DNA of 64,000 nt, taken from contig BSBN01000334.1 of NCBI GenBank assembly GCA_027924645.1, forward strand, positions 2,294,001 to 2,358,000, given 5' to 3'. Each line of letters opens with the position of its first letter. The stretch's first letter is position 1. Below the pieces are notes generated by a model. That model saw only the letters and a program-made list of their open reading frames with translations. It was not told the DNA's origin and made no database searches. The DNA comes from Cunninghamia lanceolata. Lineage: Eukaryota; Streptophyta; Pinopsida; Cupressales; Cupressaceae. A program made the translations under genes and the position numbers. This document shows, in pieces, positions 10,834 to 22,420 of this stretch.

Positions 10834-12377
10834 TGTTGAACACATCCGGAGACTGAGAGGGGGGGTGAATCAGTCTATACAAAATTTAACTACCTCATTT
10901 TAGATTAATATCAAAATAGTTTAAGAACTAAAAGTAAAGCATGCATCATATCAAATAACATAATGACACAAGGATTTTTATGTGGAAAACTTAAAATGGG
11001 AAAAACTATAGTGAGTGTTAGCTCACAATATATAATGCTCACTATTATAAAGATTTACAACTTTGTTTTACGGATACAACCCAAGGAAGCTACTACTCTT
11101 TGAATCTAATTTTTAGGGTCACTCCCAAGGAAATTACAACTTCCTACAGACTCATTGTCTGATGTAAGAATTAAAGAGATACCAATTGTATGAACTGTTG
11201 TATGGAAAACATCTGACTTATGTTGATATTACAGTCCTCTTTTCTTGCTTAACTTATACCATCAAACTGAATTCACACACTTCATCCTTTACACACTAAT
11301 TTGTCACTCTCATCACTTTCACAAATGACTTAGATCTCCTATAAATACCCTCCACAATACTTCAAAACATTGATTAGGTTGGCATCATAAACATCTTTAG
11401 ATAAAACAAGTAATTCTTTAAGGGTCGGCTTCAAAACATGAAATATGTCAAGTAAACAAGTTGTGGACCCCAACATCTCATGATATAATTCAAATAACAT
11501 CACTACTGACCTTTCAATGTTAAAGCAATTGATCAAGATCCACTGCACATGATAGAAACTAGACTGTCGGCTCAAACTATACAAACACTGCTACCTACTT
11601 ATCTTCACATCACCGGGGAGAAGCCACAAACATCATGTGGACTAAGATTTAAGCTATGTACCTTATTAACACCATTTTTATACCTTTCTACTGATGTTTC
11701 ACAACATTCTATACATCTGTAAAAGAAAAAATCATGTTGCACTACTGAAAATGGAGCATTCCAGAATAATTGTGATATTCCACAACTCAAGATATTGTAT
11801 TGCAGTACACCAAAATGTCTAAAACACATATAGAAGCACCTATACACCATTAAGAACATATCCCCAAATCTGCATAGCTATATTTATCACTCTGGTAGAA
11901 TGCAGAGTAAGATACATTCTCTTTTATGTATGTTTAAGCATTGAGGCCTTACTTTCCAAACTGTAAACCATAGATGTTCTTCCGCAAGTCCAAATGATGT
12001 GAAATTTGAAACATGTATGCAAAATACCATTATATTCCTATTCTCAATTCCACAACGTAATATCTTTGATAGCGGTAAAGTGTAGAGTAGAATTCTGATC
12101 TGGAGTGACCAAAAACCTCTTATAAAAATACACTAAGTATGTATTCTGAAGTATACTAGATCATGTCCAAACGACTTGAGAGTGTAAAGGAGAGCATATG
12201 CAATAGTCTTCCTTAGCAACATCTATACAATGCTTGTTTAGCAAAATCTATATAATACTTGTGTCTAAGGTAATACTTCTTGTGCATGACATACATACAA
12301 TAAACATAGTCAATATCAATGACAACCAAATGCATTCTCCAACCATTGTTGACATCAATGACAATCAAATGCCAACA
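10834..12377 (-). repeat. 5' LTR of element D
   Basis: On the minus strand it begins TGTTGGCATTTG and ends GTGTTCAACA, about 1544 bp with TG...CA ends. The right boundary is where the RNase H coding of element A stops making sense. The region is AT-rich and has only spurious short frames. The partner LTR is outside the window. Confidence 0.65.
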
Positions 12378-12773
12378 AATGGCATATTCCAAATTTGCCT
12401 CTTTTTGTCCTAACATAGCCCCTACAACAAAGTTAGAGGCATCTGTATGAATATGGAAAGGGATTTTCCTATTAGCTCATTTGAGTACTACTATCTTTTT
12501 CAATAGGTTTTTAATATTTTCAAATGTTGCTTAACATTCAGTTGTCAAATTAAATTCCACATCTTTAGAGAGTAAGACAAATAGGGGCATCTATCTTACT
12601 AAAATCTTTTATAAATCTCCTATAATATCTTGCATGGCTAGGAAAGCTTCTGAGATCCTTTTTCTTTCGAGGAATAGGCAATGTTGAGATGACTTCAATT
12701 TTATTTGGATCCAATTGAATGCCTTTCTTGGACACAAAGTGGCCAAGCACTACTCCTTATATCATCATGAAAC
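12378..12773 (-). pseudogene. Element A reverse transcriptase end and RNase H start
   Basis: Minus-strand coding with GVVLGHFVSKKGIQLDPNKI, the linker after the reverse transcriptase thumb, followed by RSFPSHARYYRRFIKDFSKI and, after frame breaks, an RNase H start matching HTDASNFVVGAMLGQKE. It is the direct continuation of 25390-24695 across element B. It is cut at 12377 by the LTR of element D. Confidence 0.8.
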
Positions 12774-12812
12774 GGGCGGGTGCTAAAAGATGGGGGGCCA
12801 AAAAGTGGCCAA
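12774..12812 (+). repeat. Left terminal inverted repeat of element B
   Basis: About 39 bp, GC-rich at the tip then GGGGGGCCAAAAAGTGGCC. It matches the reverse complement of 24646-24690 with several mismatches and indels. Confidence 0.7.
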
Positions 12813-12836
12813 ATTTTTAAAAACTTTTTTAAAAGC

Positions 12837-12952
12837 AATAATGCGAGCACATTATATGTGACTAAAAAAAACCAACATTTTCTTTATTCTTCCATCTCTA
12901 TTCTCTTGCAAACTCGCGACCTGCAAATGGGGGAGAGTGCGCTCGCATTATT
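12837..12952. repeat. Subterminal inverted motif pair, left end of element B
   Basis: AATAATGCGAGCACATTAT at 12837-12855 is mirrored by GTGCGCTCGCATTATT at 12937-12952. The same core (TAATGCGAGYRC) recurs at 20342-20391, 23686-23725 and 23779-23815, always in inverted arrangement, suggesting protein-binding sites. Confidence 0.55.
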
Positions 12953-14610
12953 GGAGGCTAGATTGTCACCAATTTTTTTCCAATTCATCATCAAAATGCT
13001 GCCACGACATCAATGAGGCCAAAGGAGTAGGTTCTATTTATTTTTTTGTGAATTTGTTACTAAATAGGTAGATTTAAGTGGTTTTTTAATGTAAATTTAT
13101 TTAATTTATAGGAATTGATAATGCACCCCCTCCTGAAAATGTTGAAAATCCTCTATCACCTGAACACCAAATACCTGCTGAAGAACAACCCCAACAACAA
13201 ACACCTCTAGTCATTCCTCAATATGCCCCTAGAACACAAGAAAATTTAATGGGTCAAATTAAAAATAATAAAAAAAAAATTGAGGACATAATTGCAAGGT
13301 TGAAAGATCCTGCAACTTCAACCTCGCATAGAGCTACACTTGCTCAATCTCTTGAATCTATGTTATCAAATGTAGATTCAATTAGCAAGCAAATCTCTAG
13401 TTGGTCAGATAAGAGGAGAGGGTTTAGAGAGTTCTATGCAGACAAGTTATCTTATGAACAAGTCAAAAATAAAAAAATTACAAAATTTGACTTGTGTTCC
13501 CTTTTCACAGACCCATGAACAAATCAACTTCTACCCCTTACATGCAAGAAGTTCCATATCCATTGGTGCAACAACCAAGCAATAAGGGATTGTTTTGGGT
13601 AGAGGTGGTGGATGGTTTTTGACCATCCTCCATGCAACAATAATGAGGTCCCGCAATATTTTTTGAGGAAACTCTACTACAATTTTTTCCTCAATAAAGT
13701 ACCAAACTATTTTGATATGCATAGCTTCCAGGGTAGAGGCGAGGGGTCAACATAGGATAGACCAGGGGCACGTGTTAACCCACAGTGGCTAGGAATATGA
13801 GCACTTGCCAAACCAGCCCATGAGCATGTGTCTATCCCTTCCATTGTGAAGGAGAGTGCTGAGGTTTAGACACTATAGTCCATTAGTTCCTTGACCTAGA
13901 GCATCATAGAGCATGCCAGGTCTGCAGAACAACATGAGCCGGAGGAGACTTTGAGGAGTACAGTTCCACCCCATACTTGTTAGGCTTGCAGGTTAGCCTG
14001 TGGTTATGATCCCACAGATAGTCAAGACACATGTGCACAAGATACATCTGCAATTGAGCAGATGGTGATGAGAAATGCCCTCATGAATGAGAGTTTTGGC
14101 CTTGATACTTAGGTAAATGTTAGCAAGTTCATTGAATTTAATTTATTAAATTTTATTTTTTAAAATGCAAGATTAACTAATTTAGTTTAATGATTGTAAT
14201 GAAATTTTAGGGTCATAGAGTTAATTCAGTTTTCAACTGTTCTCCACCTCCATATTACACTACGACATGTACTACCGATGTATGTAACTAGTAAACAATT
14301 ATAAATATTACATGTGAAGAGCATTGTTATATGAGTTCGGTATTCTAATATATGATTTTGGATGTTAAATAGGTTAATCTTGGAGATTTAACGGCAACAC
14401 CTCCCAGTGGAGGTGGAGTTCAAACCTTCACTCAGGTAATAAATAAAGAGTTTAACTAATGAATTGTACTTACTAGATTTTTGTAGAACTTATATTCATA
14501 TCATTGATTACATTGCATTGCACATCTTTCAAACTCAAAGCATTACTACACATTGCATAACTAATAAGTAGATGCTGATAGATGACAAAATTTCAATTAC
14601 AATATAGTTT

Positions 14611-14718
14611 TTTGAAAAAATACCTCAAAGAAATGTGGTCTCATGGAATGCCATGACAAGAAATGCATAGATAAGGACATCACCATGAGACCACATTTCT
14701 TTGAGGCATTTTTTCAAA
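14611..14718. repeat. PPR-derived inverted repeat (hairpin 1)
   Basis: Arms 14611-14646 and 14683-14718 are 36 bp inverted copies with one mismatch, separated by a 36 bp loop; the inner 24 bp match perfectly. The arm sequence encodes the PPR phrase MPQRNVVSW. A PPR piece reading ALVDMYGKCGSIDKA continues on the minus strand to about 14780. Confidence 0.85.
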
Positions 14719-14999
14719 TAGCTCACTGCCTTGTCTATGCTACCACATTTTCCATACATGTCTACCAAAGCTTGTTGATCCCCTCCAGTACACTATTCTT
14801 TGACAAATTCTCTCTAATAAACTCATCCAATTACCACCAATTAGACCCCTTGAAACAAATCTTCCTCTTTTAAAGACATGTATGATCCTAAAGGTTTTTT
14901 TAGTATCACCATGCCCCAAGACATGACACCAGAGAGGGGCATGAGCATATGACATCTTATATAGCATATGATTGACTCTAACATCGTCTAGGTTTTAGG

Positions 15000-17400
15000 T
15001 ATTAATTATGGGGGCAACAAGTCACCCCTAACCAAAATATTCAAATCTACACTAACCCATTCCCCTAAAAACTATGTCAATCCTATTGACTCAATTTCTT
15101 CTATCCCTACATTTGATCCTACATCTAACCCACCTAAGTTTAATGAGGACCCTTCCTTTAATACTACTATATTCTTTGAGATGATAGGCATGTTAGACAT
15201 TCAACCTTATAATTTCATTGTTGAACCCACTCCTACACCTGCTATTACCTTCTTGGTTGACAATGTGCCTACTGATGATTATAATGATCCTTTGTAGATT
15301 GAGACACAAGTACACTATAAAATGATAGTTGAATCAAGGTGGAACTTTTGAACCTTATTAATGCAGTTACAGAGGAATAGTTATACATCACTAGGTTTCA
15401 AATAGATTATTATCCCCCTTAGATATCTCCTAGTGTACACATAATGACACTTCTATACCTACTTTTGGCACCCTCACCCTACTAATCTAGGTAGGACCTA
15501 AATGCCTAGATGTCTCATGTAATATCATCCCCACCTCAGACCACTATCTATTCTCTTAGGTCATCCTTGGCTCATTGCAATGTGGTTTGTCCTTGAAATG
15601 TCATCCACTGGTGCCTTAAATTCTCCATGATGGTCATGTCTTCACCATTTCTCATAGCCCATACCAACTAGTTGTTACCTTAAGACACTTCTTCTTAGAT
15701 TATTTTTTGTCAACCCCTTCTGGTCCACCCCAACCTCATACCAATACCCTCTTGCACCTTTACCTATCTTACGCCTCTAAACACATTGCTCCACCCACCC
15801 CACAACCTTTTTCTATTACTTCACCTACTCCACTAGCTATGACCCTATCTTCTCCACCATATATCCACTTATTACTACTTCACCTTCCTCATTGACTTTT
15901 ATCTCCCTTCTAACACCCCTCCAAGATAAAGTAAAAGAAAAAGTGTAGGACCTTTCCCCATCCACTTCTAAAAGTAGGCCTAATAAACTTCCCCAACACT
16001 ACACCTAACCAACTAACCAACCCATATCTACCCTACCTATTTCCTAATCTACCCCTACCAAATGTCCTAGACCCAGTTTGCTTCTAACCCACAACCTGAC
16101 AAACCTCACGGCAAAGAAAAATAATAAGAAATTTTTAAAACAAGGTTTTTCTTGTCCTATCTTTCCTCCCTCCTATTATCCCACAAACTCTTGATATTCC
16201 TCCTTCCCGTAAACCCATAAACTTACCTAATGTCTATGTGATTTCTAGTGCCATTCTTGTATCCCTTATTTTTACCCTCATTCCCATCACCAATTTTTTC
16301 CTGACATATTAAAACCCTCCAGCTTAGGCATTGTCCTACCTCCATCACTACCAAACAAACAAAAATTTGAGCACCACCCTACCACCAACCTAAACCTAAA
16401 CTAACACCTTCACTCCCTCTTTGACTTCTTTTGCATCTACTATATCTCTAATTGAGGTGGATCCTCTTCTAAATCCTTATTATCCTAGTATGCTCATGTC
16501 TACTCGAATCATACAGGATCAGAGATTAGTGGTGTTTTTATATGGAGCCTAATCGGACTCAGAGGTTAAATTTTCCCCACTTTTATCAGTGCAGTTTCCC
16601 CCAAAATTATTTAATGAGGGAGTGCATGGGGGGCAGAGCCCCTCTTACGGGGCCTAGGGGACTTATCTCCCTAATGGGGCCCAGGAGCAGAGCCCACAGT
16701 GGAGGTCTAGGGGCCCAGCGCCCCTAGCCAGGGTTCGAGAGCAGCGCCCCTAAAGTAAAAATTGCCTATTATTTTATAAAGGCATCAGGAGTTATTTTTC
16801 ATATTGGCCGACATAAAAAATCCTATTTTGTAACTGACATAAGGCTTGATAAAAGTGACTAAGGGTTAGGGTTTCTATTGATATATTGTAGGATTTTGTA
16901 GCGGTATTGAGTTGTAAGGATTGCTGGTTGTAATTGGTTTGATTTACTGGATAATAATTGTGGACTCTTTATTGGTGGATGTAGCTCAGGTTTGGGTGAA
17001 CCATGTTAAAATTTGTTTCTCGCTATTATTATTTGTGTATTTCCATTCCTCTATTTAATCTTTATTTGCATTTAATTGATATCTTCTGCATGCAAACCCT
17101 AACAAGTGGAATATTCTCTACCTGAGCCATCAACACATGTAGTTAGTGGGTGTCTCTTTGACTTAATTGTTTATTTTCACATGTTATCAGTAATATTCAC
17201 TCATTCAGTGACCAACATTCCTTCTATAGACATTCAGGAGGCCACTAATCTTGTTGCATCTAAAAAATGTCCCCTTTCTACTTCTCTTGATGCTACTATG
17301 GTCCCTCCTTTGTTCACCCTTATACCACACAATAGTCATGAATTGTCATATAACCATGATTGGGATAAGGATGACTTATTGGATGAGGAGTTCAATGAGT
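15000..17400 (+). pseudogene. Degenerate Pro/Thr-rich coding-like sequence
   Basis: Plus-strand low-complexity coding-like sequence with Pro/Thr/Ser/Leu-rich runs and many stops. It ends in a cleaner piece before the stop at 17400 (HDWDKDDLLDEEFNE). The frame runs through MSTRIIQDQRLVEYSLPEPS if the solo LTR at 16533-17104 is taken out, showing it was continuous before that insertion. No domain recognised; it may be old retroelement sequence lying within an intron of the element B gene. Confidence 0.4.
16533..17104 (+). mobile_element. Solo LTR with AGTGG target duplication
   Basis: 572 bp beginning TGTTTTTATATGG and ending ACCCTAACA, flanked by AGTGG at 16528-16532 and 17105-17109. No internal retroelement sequence follows, so this is a solo LTR left by recombination. 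It includes a GC-rich block with repeated GGGGC/GCCCC units at about 16625-16760. Confidence 0.8.
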
Positions 17401-18047
17401 AGGCATTGTATCTTCATCTAATTTGTATATATGCATGTGACTTGTGTGCTTGTGTGTACTTCCATGTTTAGGTGAACGTGTGTGTATGTTAGGAGCCATG
17501 ACCTGCATCACTATTCTAGTTTTCGTAATTGAATAATGTTGTTTTATTTTCAGATGATGTAGGCAGAGACACCTCTTGATGTTCATATGGCAATGGAGCA
17601 TGGTGTGTCTTCTGCAATTGATAGCTCCATGCCTTTGATGGGGGTATGAGGTAGATTAGTAAATTTCAAATTACATTCATTGTTATAGTTGTTTATTATT
17701 GAAAAATCAAATGATTATTGATTTGAAGTTTAATTTCTATCTGGATGCTTTCTATAAGACATTACAATGCCACAACCTGATCCTACTACTATGGAAAATG
17801 AGGAGAGAGATTATCTGGCAGCGGTAAGTGATTATTTTGTTAAATGTTTCATTTTTTATAATGTAATTTCTATATATTAATGTCTATACTTTTTATTGTA
17901 ACTACAACTCCATGATTAACTAAATAGGAGGAGTAGACCTCAGGTTCAAAGTAGACCAATCTCATATGTGTCTCCATTCCCTTGAAGATAAAAGGCCGCT
18001 AGTGATCTATTTTCTTCACCCAGAGGGGAATGACTTTTTAATGGGTT

Positions 18048-18475
18048 CCTTTGTTGTATGCCTATATGGCATTTGTGGACATATATTTTGTATTGCATAT
18101 AGTTGACATTGTATGCCTATATGGCATTCTTGTAAGCCTATATGGCTATTTTGTATATATGTTATACTTATATCGACACATATTGATGTATGCCTATATG
18201 GCTATTTGGTTAATACACATCTTTTTTGTTGACGGTGTCCATATTTGCATTATAAATCCATGTGTATGCTTCATGCTTCTTGTGTATACTTCATGTGTTC
18301 ACATGTATGATTCATGCTTCCTATGTATACTTCATGTTTTCATGTGTACGCTTCATGCTTCCTATGTAGACTTCATGTATTACATATATTCACATGTATG
18401 CTTCATGCTTCCTGTGTATACTTCACGTATTATGTGTATTCACATGTACGCCTCATACTTCGTGTATTAGGTTGA
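18048..18475. repeat. Degenerate short tandem repeats
   Basis: Two families: GTATGCCTATATGGCATTT-like units at 18055-18215 and CATGCTTCCTATGTATACTT-like units at 18255-18465, each repeated imperfectly several times. The long open frame here is a consequence of the repeats, not a gene. Confidence 0.6.
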
Positions 18476-18489
18476 TAAGCACTAACATA

Positions 18490-19690
18490 AAAGGGAGAGA
18501 AATTTATCATTGGGAATGATGGCTCTAGCCATTTTCTAATATATGACCTACCAATATAATGTCCACAAATAGAGATGTATGCAAAATGTGGTAGCATAGA
18601 CAAAGTACATGAAATTTTTGATGGAATGCCTTAAATAAATGTGGTCTCATGGAATGCCATGATTTCAAGATAAGCACAAAATGGAGTTTTTAAAAGACAT
18701 TAAAAACTTTCAAGAAAATACAAGTGGGTTGAGTAAAAATCCAAATTCCACAACTTTTGTCAACATCCTACCTTTGGAACAAGGTATGAGCATCAATCAA
18801 ATCATTGAAAGAAAGGGGGATTTTTGTCAAATGTTATAATTGCAACTCCCTTCGTAGCAATGTATGAGAAATGTGGAAGCATGGACAAGGCATGTGAATT
18901 GTTTGACAAAATGCATCAAAGAGATATGTCATGGATTGCAATGATTGTGGGATATGCACAAAATGGATTTGTTGAAAAGGTTTTGGAAACTTCCCAGAAA
19001 ATGTAATCAGTGGGTGTGAAACCAAATTCTACAACCTTTGTCAAGATCCTCCCTACCCATGCCAAGAAAGGATCTTTGGAATAGGATATAGGCATCCATC
19101 AAAGCATTAAGGATAGAGGATTTTTTTAAATTTATAGTGGAAGCGTAGACAAGATAGGTGGATTGTTTGGAAAAATGCCTCAAAGAGATATGGTCTCATG
19201 GAGCATAATGATTCTAGAATATGCACAAAATGGATTTGTTAAAAAGTTTTTAGAGTCTTTCAAGCTAATGCAATTGGAAAGTGTAAAGCCAAAATTGACA
19301 ACCTTTGATAGCATCCCCCTACATTTTCAAAAATGGGCTATTTCAAACAAGGTATGGGTATGATCCCTCAAAGCATAATGGAAGGGGGATTTTTGTCAAA
19401 TGTTATAGTTCAAAATTCCCTATTAGACTTGTATGCAAAATGTGGAAGCATAGACAAGGCACATGAACTATTTGACATATAATTTCTCAAAGAAATGTGG
19501 TCTCATGGAATACCATGATTTTATAATCTGAACAAAATGATTTGGTAGACATGTATGTAAAATGTAGAAGCATAGACAAGACAATGAGCTATTTGAAAAA
19601 ATGCCTCAAAGAAATCAAGCAACATTTTATCAAACAGCTCATTGCCTTGTCTATGCTACCACATTTTACATACATGTGTACCAAAGCATT
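18490..19690 (+). pseudogene. PPR (PLS-type) gene fragments, tandem and decayed
   Basis: At least four successive plus-strand pieces match the pentatricopeptide repeat pattern, with phrases such as MYEKCGSMDKACELFDKM, IAMIVGYAQNGFVEKVLE, VKPNSTTFVKILP and KMPQRDMVSWSIMI. PPR proteins bind organellar RNA; the MYAKCGS and DVVSWNAMI wording is typical of PLS-type land plant PPRs. Each piece has stops and frameshifts and no organelle-targeting start or C-terminal E/DYW domain is seen, so this is captured or decayed material inside element B. Confidence 0.8.
19542..19685. repeat. PPR-derived inverted repeat (hairpin 2)
   Basis: The left arm 19542-19590 and right arm 19637-19685 are 49 bp inverted copies with about four mismatches, separated by a loop of about 46 nt. 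Arms encode the PPR phrase around DMYVKCRSIDK. The length and mismatch pattern resemble a plant microRNA or siRNA precursor, but expression is unknown. Confidence 0.8.
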
Positions 19691-20341
19691 TTATCAAACA
19701 ACATAGACAAGGCTAAGGTTATAATGAGAAACAAACAATGATGAACATGGAATATGCATAATAACAAAATCAAAGCATTGTATTAAGCATTTTTGATAAT
19801 GGATGATAAAGAAACATAATAGAATTAAGGAAAATGTAAAGAACATGTGTAAAGACTTGACATACCTAAAAAATGGAGATTCGAATGGAGAGACTACCCA
19901 ATTATGTAGTCTTTTCTTCTTCTTGCATCAAACTCCTCAACAATTTGAGTTTTTGAGAAACTTGCTTCATTTTCAACATTCAATTGTATATCACTCAAAT
20001 AGATTACTAACAGCAATACAATTAACAAATGTATAATGTTAAATTCCTACAATTCAATAATAATTAACATTGCAACACTACAAAAATTGAAACTTGAATT
20101 GATATATATCAAATTTGATGTGAAAACTATGCTATTTCCTTCTTCTTAAGTTGGCAAACCAGAAAAAGGTGGTGGAAAGTTCAAGCAAATGTGGTATAAT
20201 GTGAAAAATTTGCATGTGCACTTCCCAACAACATCAAAAAGCTATTTTTTTGTCAGAACATACGCATAACCAGTAGAATAACATAGTATGTGGGTCTCGA
20301 TCACAGGTGTCCTAGCTATTTTACCATTTGTATAGCAAGAC
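19691..20341. other. Anonymous AT-rich sequence in element B
   Basis: No gene, repeat family or RNA recognised. A short open frame near 19803-20036 shows no known motif. Confidence 0.4.
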
Positions 20342-20391
20342 AAAATGTGCTCGCATTATAACGTGCTCATGTTATAACACGAGCACATTTT
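20342..20391. repeat. Palindromic element B motif
   Basis: AAAATGTGCTCG at 20342-20353 pairs with CGAGCACATTTT at 20380-20391, with further partly inverted copies of the same core inside. Member of the TAATGCGAGYRC family seen at the element ends. Confidence 0.65.
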
Positions 20392-20399
20392 AGCTTTCT

Positions 20400-22420
20400 A
20401 TACAAAACTCCTTACCTCTCCACCTCTCTCCCTCCTCCTTACCCATCTTTCCCTCTAGTTGTCAACTTCACTCTCTCATTTTCTTCTATCTCTCCCCTCA
20501 ACTCTAGATCTCTCACATTTGTCTCCCCCTCACCTCTCTATCTCTCTCCTCTCTAGGTCTCTCAGTCACTCCTTGTCTTCCTCTCCATCCATCCTTAGCC
20601 ATCTAGGTCTCTCACTTAACCCTAAACCCTATCCCTAAAGCCTCGACCCTCAACACTCAAACCGTAAATCCTAAACCCTATCCCAAAAGCCTCAACCCTC
20701 GACACTATACCTTAAACTCTAGCCCTTAAACCTAAACCCTAAACCCTATCCATAAATCCTCAACCCTCAACCCTTAAACTTTAAATCCTAAACCCTATCC
20801 CTAAACTCTCAACCCTAGACACTATACCTTAAACCCTAATCCCTCAACCCTAAACCCTAATCCCTCAACACTTACACCCTTAACCCTTAAACCCTAAACC
20901 CTCAACCCTTAAACCCTAAAGCCTTAAACCCTCAACTCTTATCCACCCCTCTCCTCCCCTATCTACCTCACCCCCATCTCTCCCCTATCTCTCTCACCTC
21001 TCTCTCCCTAGGTTGTAGGTCTCTCACTTGTATTTCTCTTAGGGCTCTCTAGATATTTCCCTTCCTCTCCACCTCTCTCCCTCCTCATTACCCATCTTTC
21101 CCTCAAGTTGTCAACTTTACTCTCTCATTTTATTCTCTCTCCCCTCACCTCTCTATTTATCACCTCTATCTCCCCCTACCTCTCTACCTCTCCCCTCTAT
21201 AGGTCTCTCAATCACTCCTTGTTTGCCTCTCCATCTGTCCTTAGCCATCGAGGTCTCTCACTTAACCCTAAACCCTAAACCCCATCCCTAAAGCCTCAAC
21301 TCTCAACCCTTAAACCTTAAATCTTAAACCCTATCCCTAAACCTGCAACCCTCGACACTATACCTTAAACCATAATCCCTCAACCCTAAACCCTAAGCCG
21401 TCAACCCTTAAACCCTTAATACCTCAACCCTTAAACCCTAAACCCTTGACCCTTAAACCCGCAAGCTTTAAACCCTCAACTCTTATCCACCCCTCTCCTC
21501 CCCTATCTGCCTCACCCCCATTTCTCCCTTATCTCTCTCACCCATCTCTCCCTAGGTTGTAGGTCTCTCACTTGTATATCTCACAAGGCTCTCTAGATAT
21601 TTCCTTCCTCTCCACCTCTCTCCCTCCTTACCAATCTTTCCCTCAAGTTGTCAACTTCACTCTCTCATTTTATTCTCTCTCCCCTCACCTCTCTATCTCT
21701 CACCTATGTCTCCCCCTCACCTCTCTACCTCTCCCCTCTCTAGGTTTCTCAGTCACTCCTTATCTACCTCTCCATTCATCCTTAGCCATCTAGGTCTCTC
21801 ACTTAACCCTAAAGCCTAAAGCCTCAACCCTCAACCCTTAAACCTTAAACCCTAAACCCTCAAACCTCGACACTATACCTTAAACCCTAATCCCTCAACC
21901 CTAAACCCTAATCCCTCAACCTTTAAACCCTTAATATCTCAACCCTTAAACCTTCAACCATTACCATAAATCCTTAACCCTTAAACCCTAAAGCCTTAAA
22001 CCCTCAACCCTTATCTACCTCTCTCCTCCCCTATCTGCCTCACCCCCATCTCTCCCCAATCTCTCTCACCCATCTCTCCCTAGTTTGTAGGTATCTCATT
22101 TGTATATCTCTTAGGGCTCTCTAGATATTTCCCTTCCTCTCCACCTCTCTCCCTCCTCCTTACCCATCTTTCCCTCAAGTTGTCAACTTCACTCTCTCAT
22201 TTTATTCTATCTCTCTCCTCACTTCTCTATCTCCCCCTCACCTCTCTACCTATCCCCTCTCCAGGTCTCTTAGTCACTCCTTGTCTGCCTCTCCATCTAT
22301 CCTTAGCCATCTAGGTCACTCACTAAACCCTAAATCCTAAACCCTATCCCTAAAGCCTCAACCCTCAACCTTCAAACCTTAAATCCTAAACCCTATCCGT
22401 AAACCCTCAACCCTTGACAC
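20400..22420. repeat. Higher-order tandem repeat of CT-rich and telomere-like blocks
   Basis: A composite unit (CT-rich block with CCTCTCCACCTCTCTCCCTC, then CCCTAAA-like block) repeats four times, starting near 20409, 21064, 21606 and 22136, so spacings are about 655, 542 and 530 bp. The telomere-like parts are degenerate AAACCCTAAACCCT strings with CCCTCAACCCT variants. Confidence 0.8.

Larger units (their letters stand above)
1..12377 (-). mobile_element. Element D: copia-like gag-only LTR retrotransposon (left part)
   Basis: A minus-strand LTR element entering from beyond the left edge. Going 5' to 3' on the minus strand it has an LTR (10834-12377), a degenerate initiator-Met tRNA primer site, a coiled-coil plus zinc-knuckle gag, and an unrecognised second reading frame. 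Its 3' LTR would lie left of position 1. No protease, integrase or reverse transcriptase is visible, so it looks non-autonomous, although a pol region could lie outside the window. It was interrupted by chromovirus E at 224-7128 and is itself inserted in the RNase H region of Ty3 element A. Confidence 0.7.
13112..17986 (+). pseudogene. Broken multi-exon gene in element B, homologue of the 58536-61132 gene
   Basis: Exons inferred from homology and splice signals: 13112-14112 (after TATAG), 14211-14279, 14373-14435, 17554-17643, about 17757-17823 and about 17928-17986. Exon 1 carries FREFYADKLSYEQV, RWWMVFDHPPCNNNEVPQYF, FLRKLY and NYFDMHSFQG, closely matching the second copy, and a C-terminal HTC-x2-C-x3-C pattern with one Cys position replaced by a stop-adjacent residue. 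Stops at 13516 (TGA) and several later codons break it; the last codon of exon 1 is TAG where the other copy has CAG. Mini-exons of 69, 63 and 90 bp keep the modulo-three pattern. Unknown function. Confidence 0.65.

Noticed and set aside
11339..11859. Two minus-strand frames of 81-84 codons
   Set aside because: They lie inside the LTR of element D and show no domain.
17106..17402. Separate small gene starting at 17106
   Set aside because: Its frame continues upstream across the solo LTR, so it is the tail of an older degenerate sequence.
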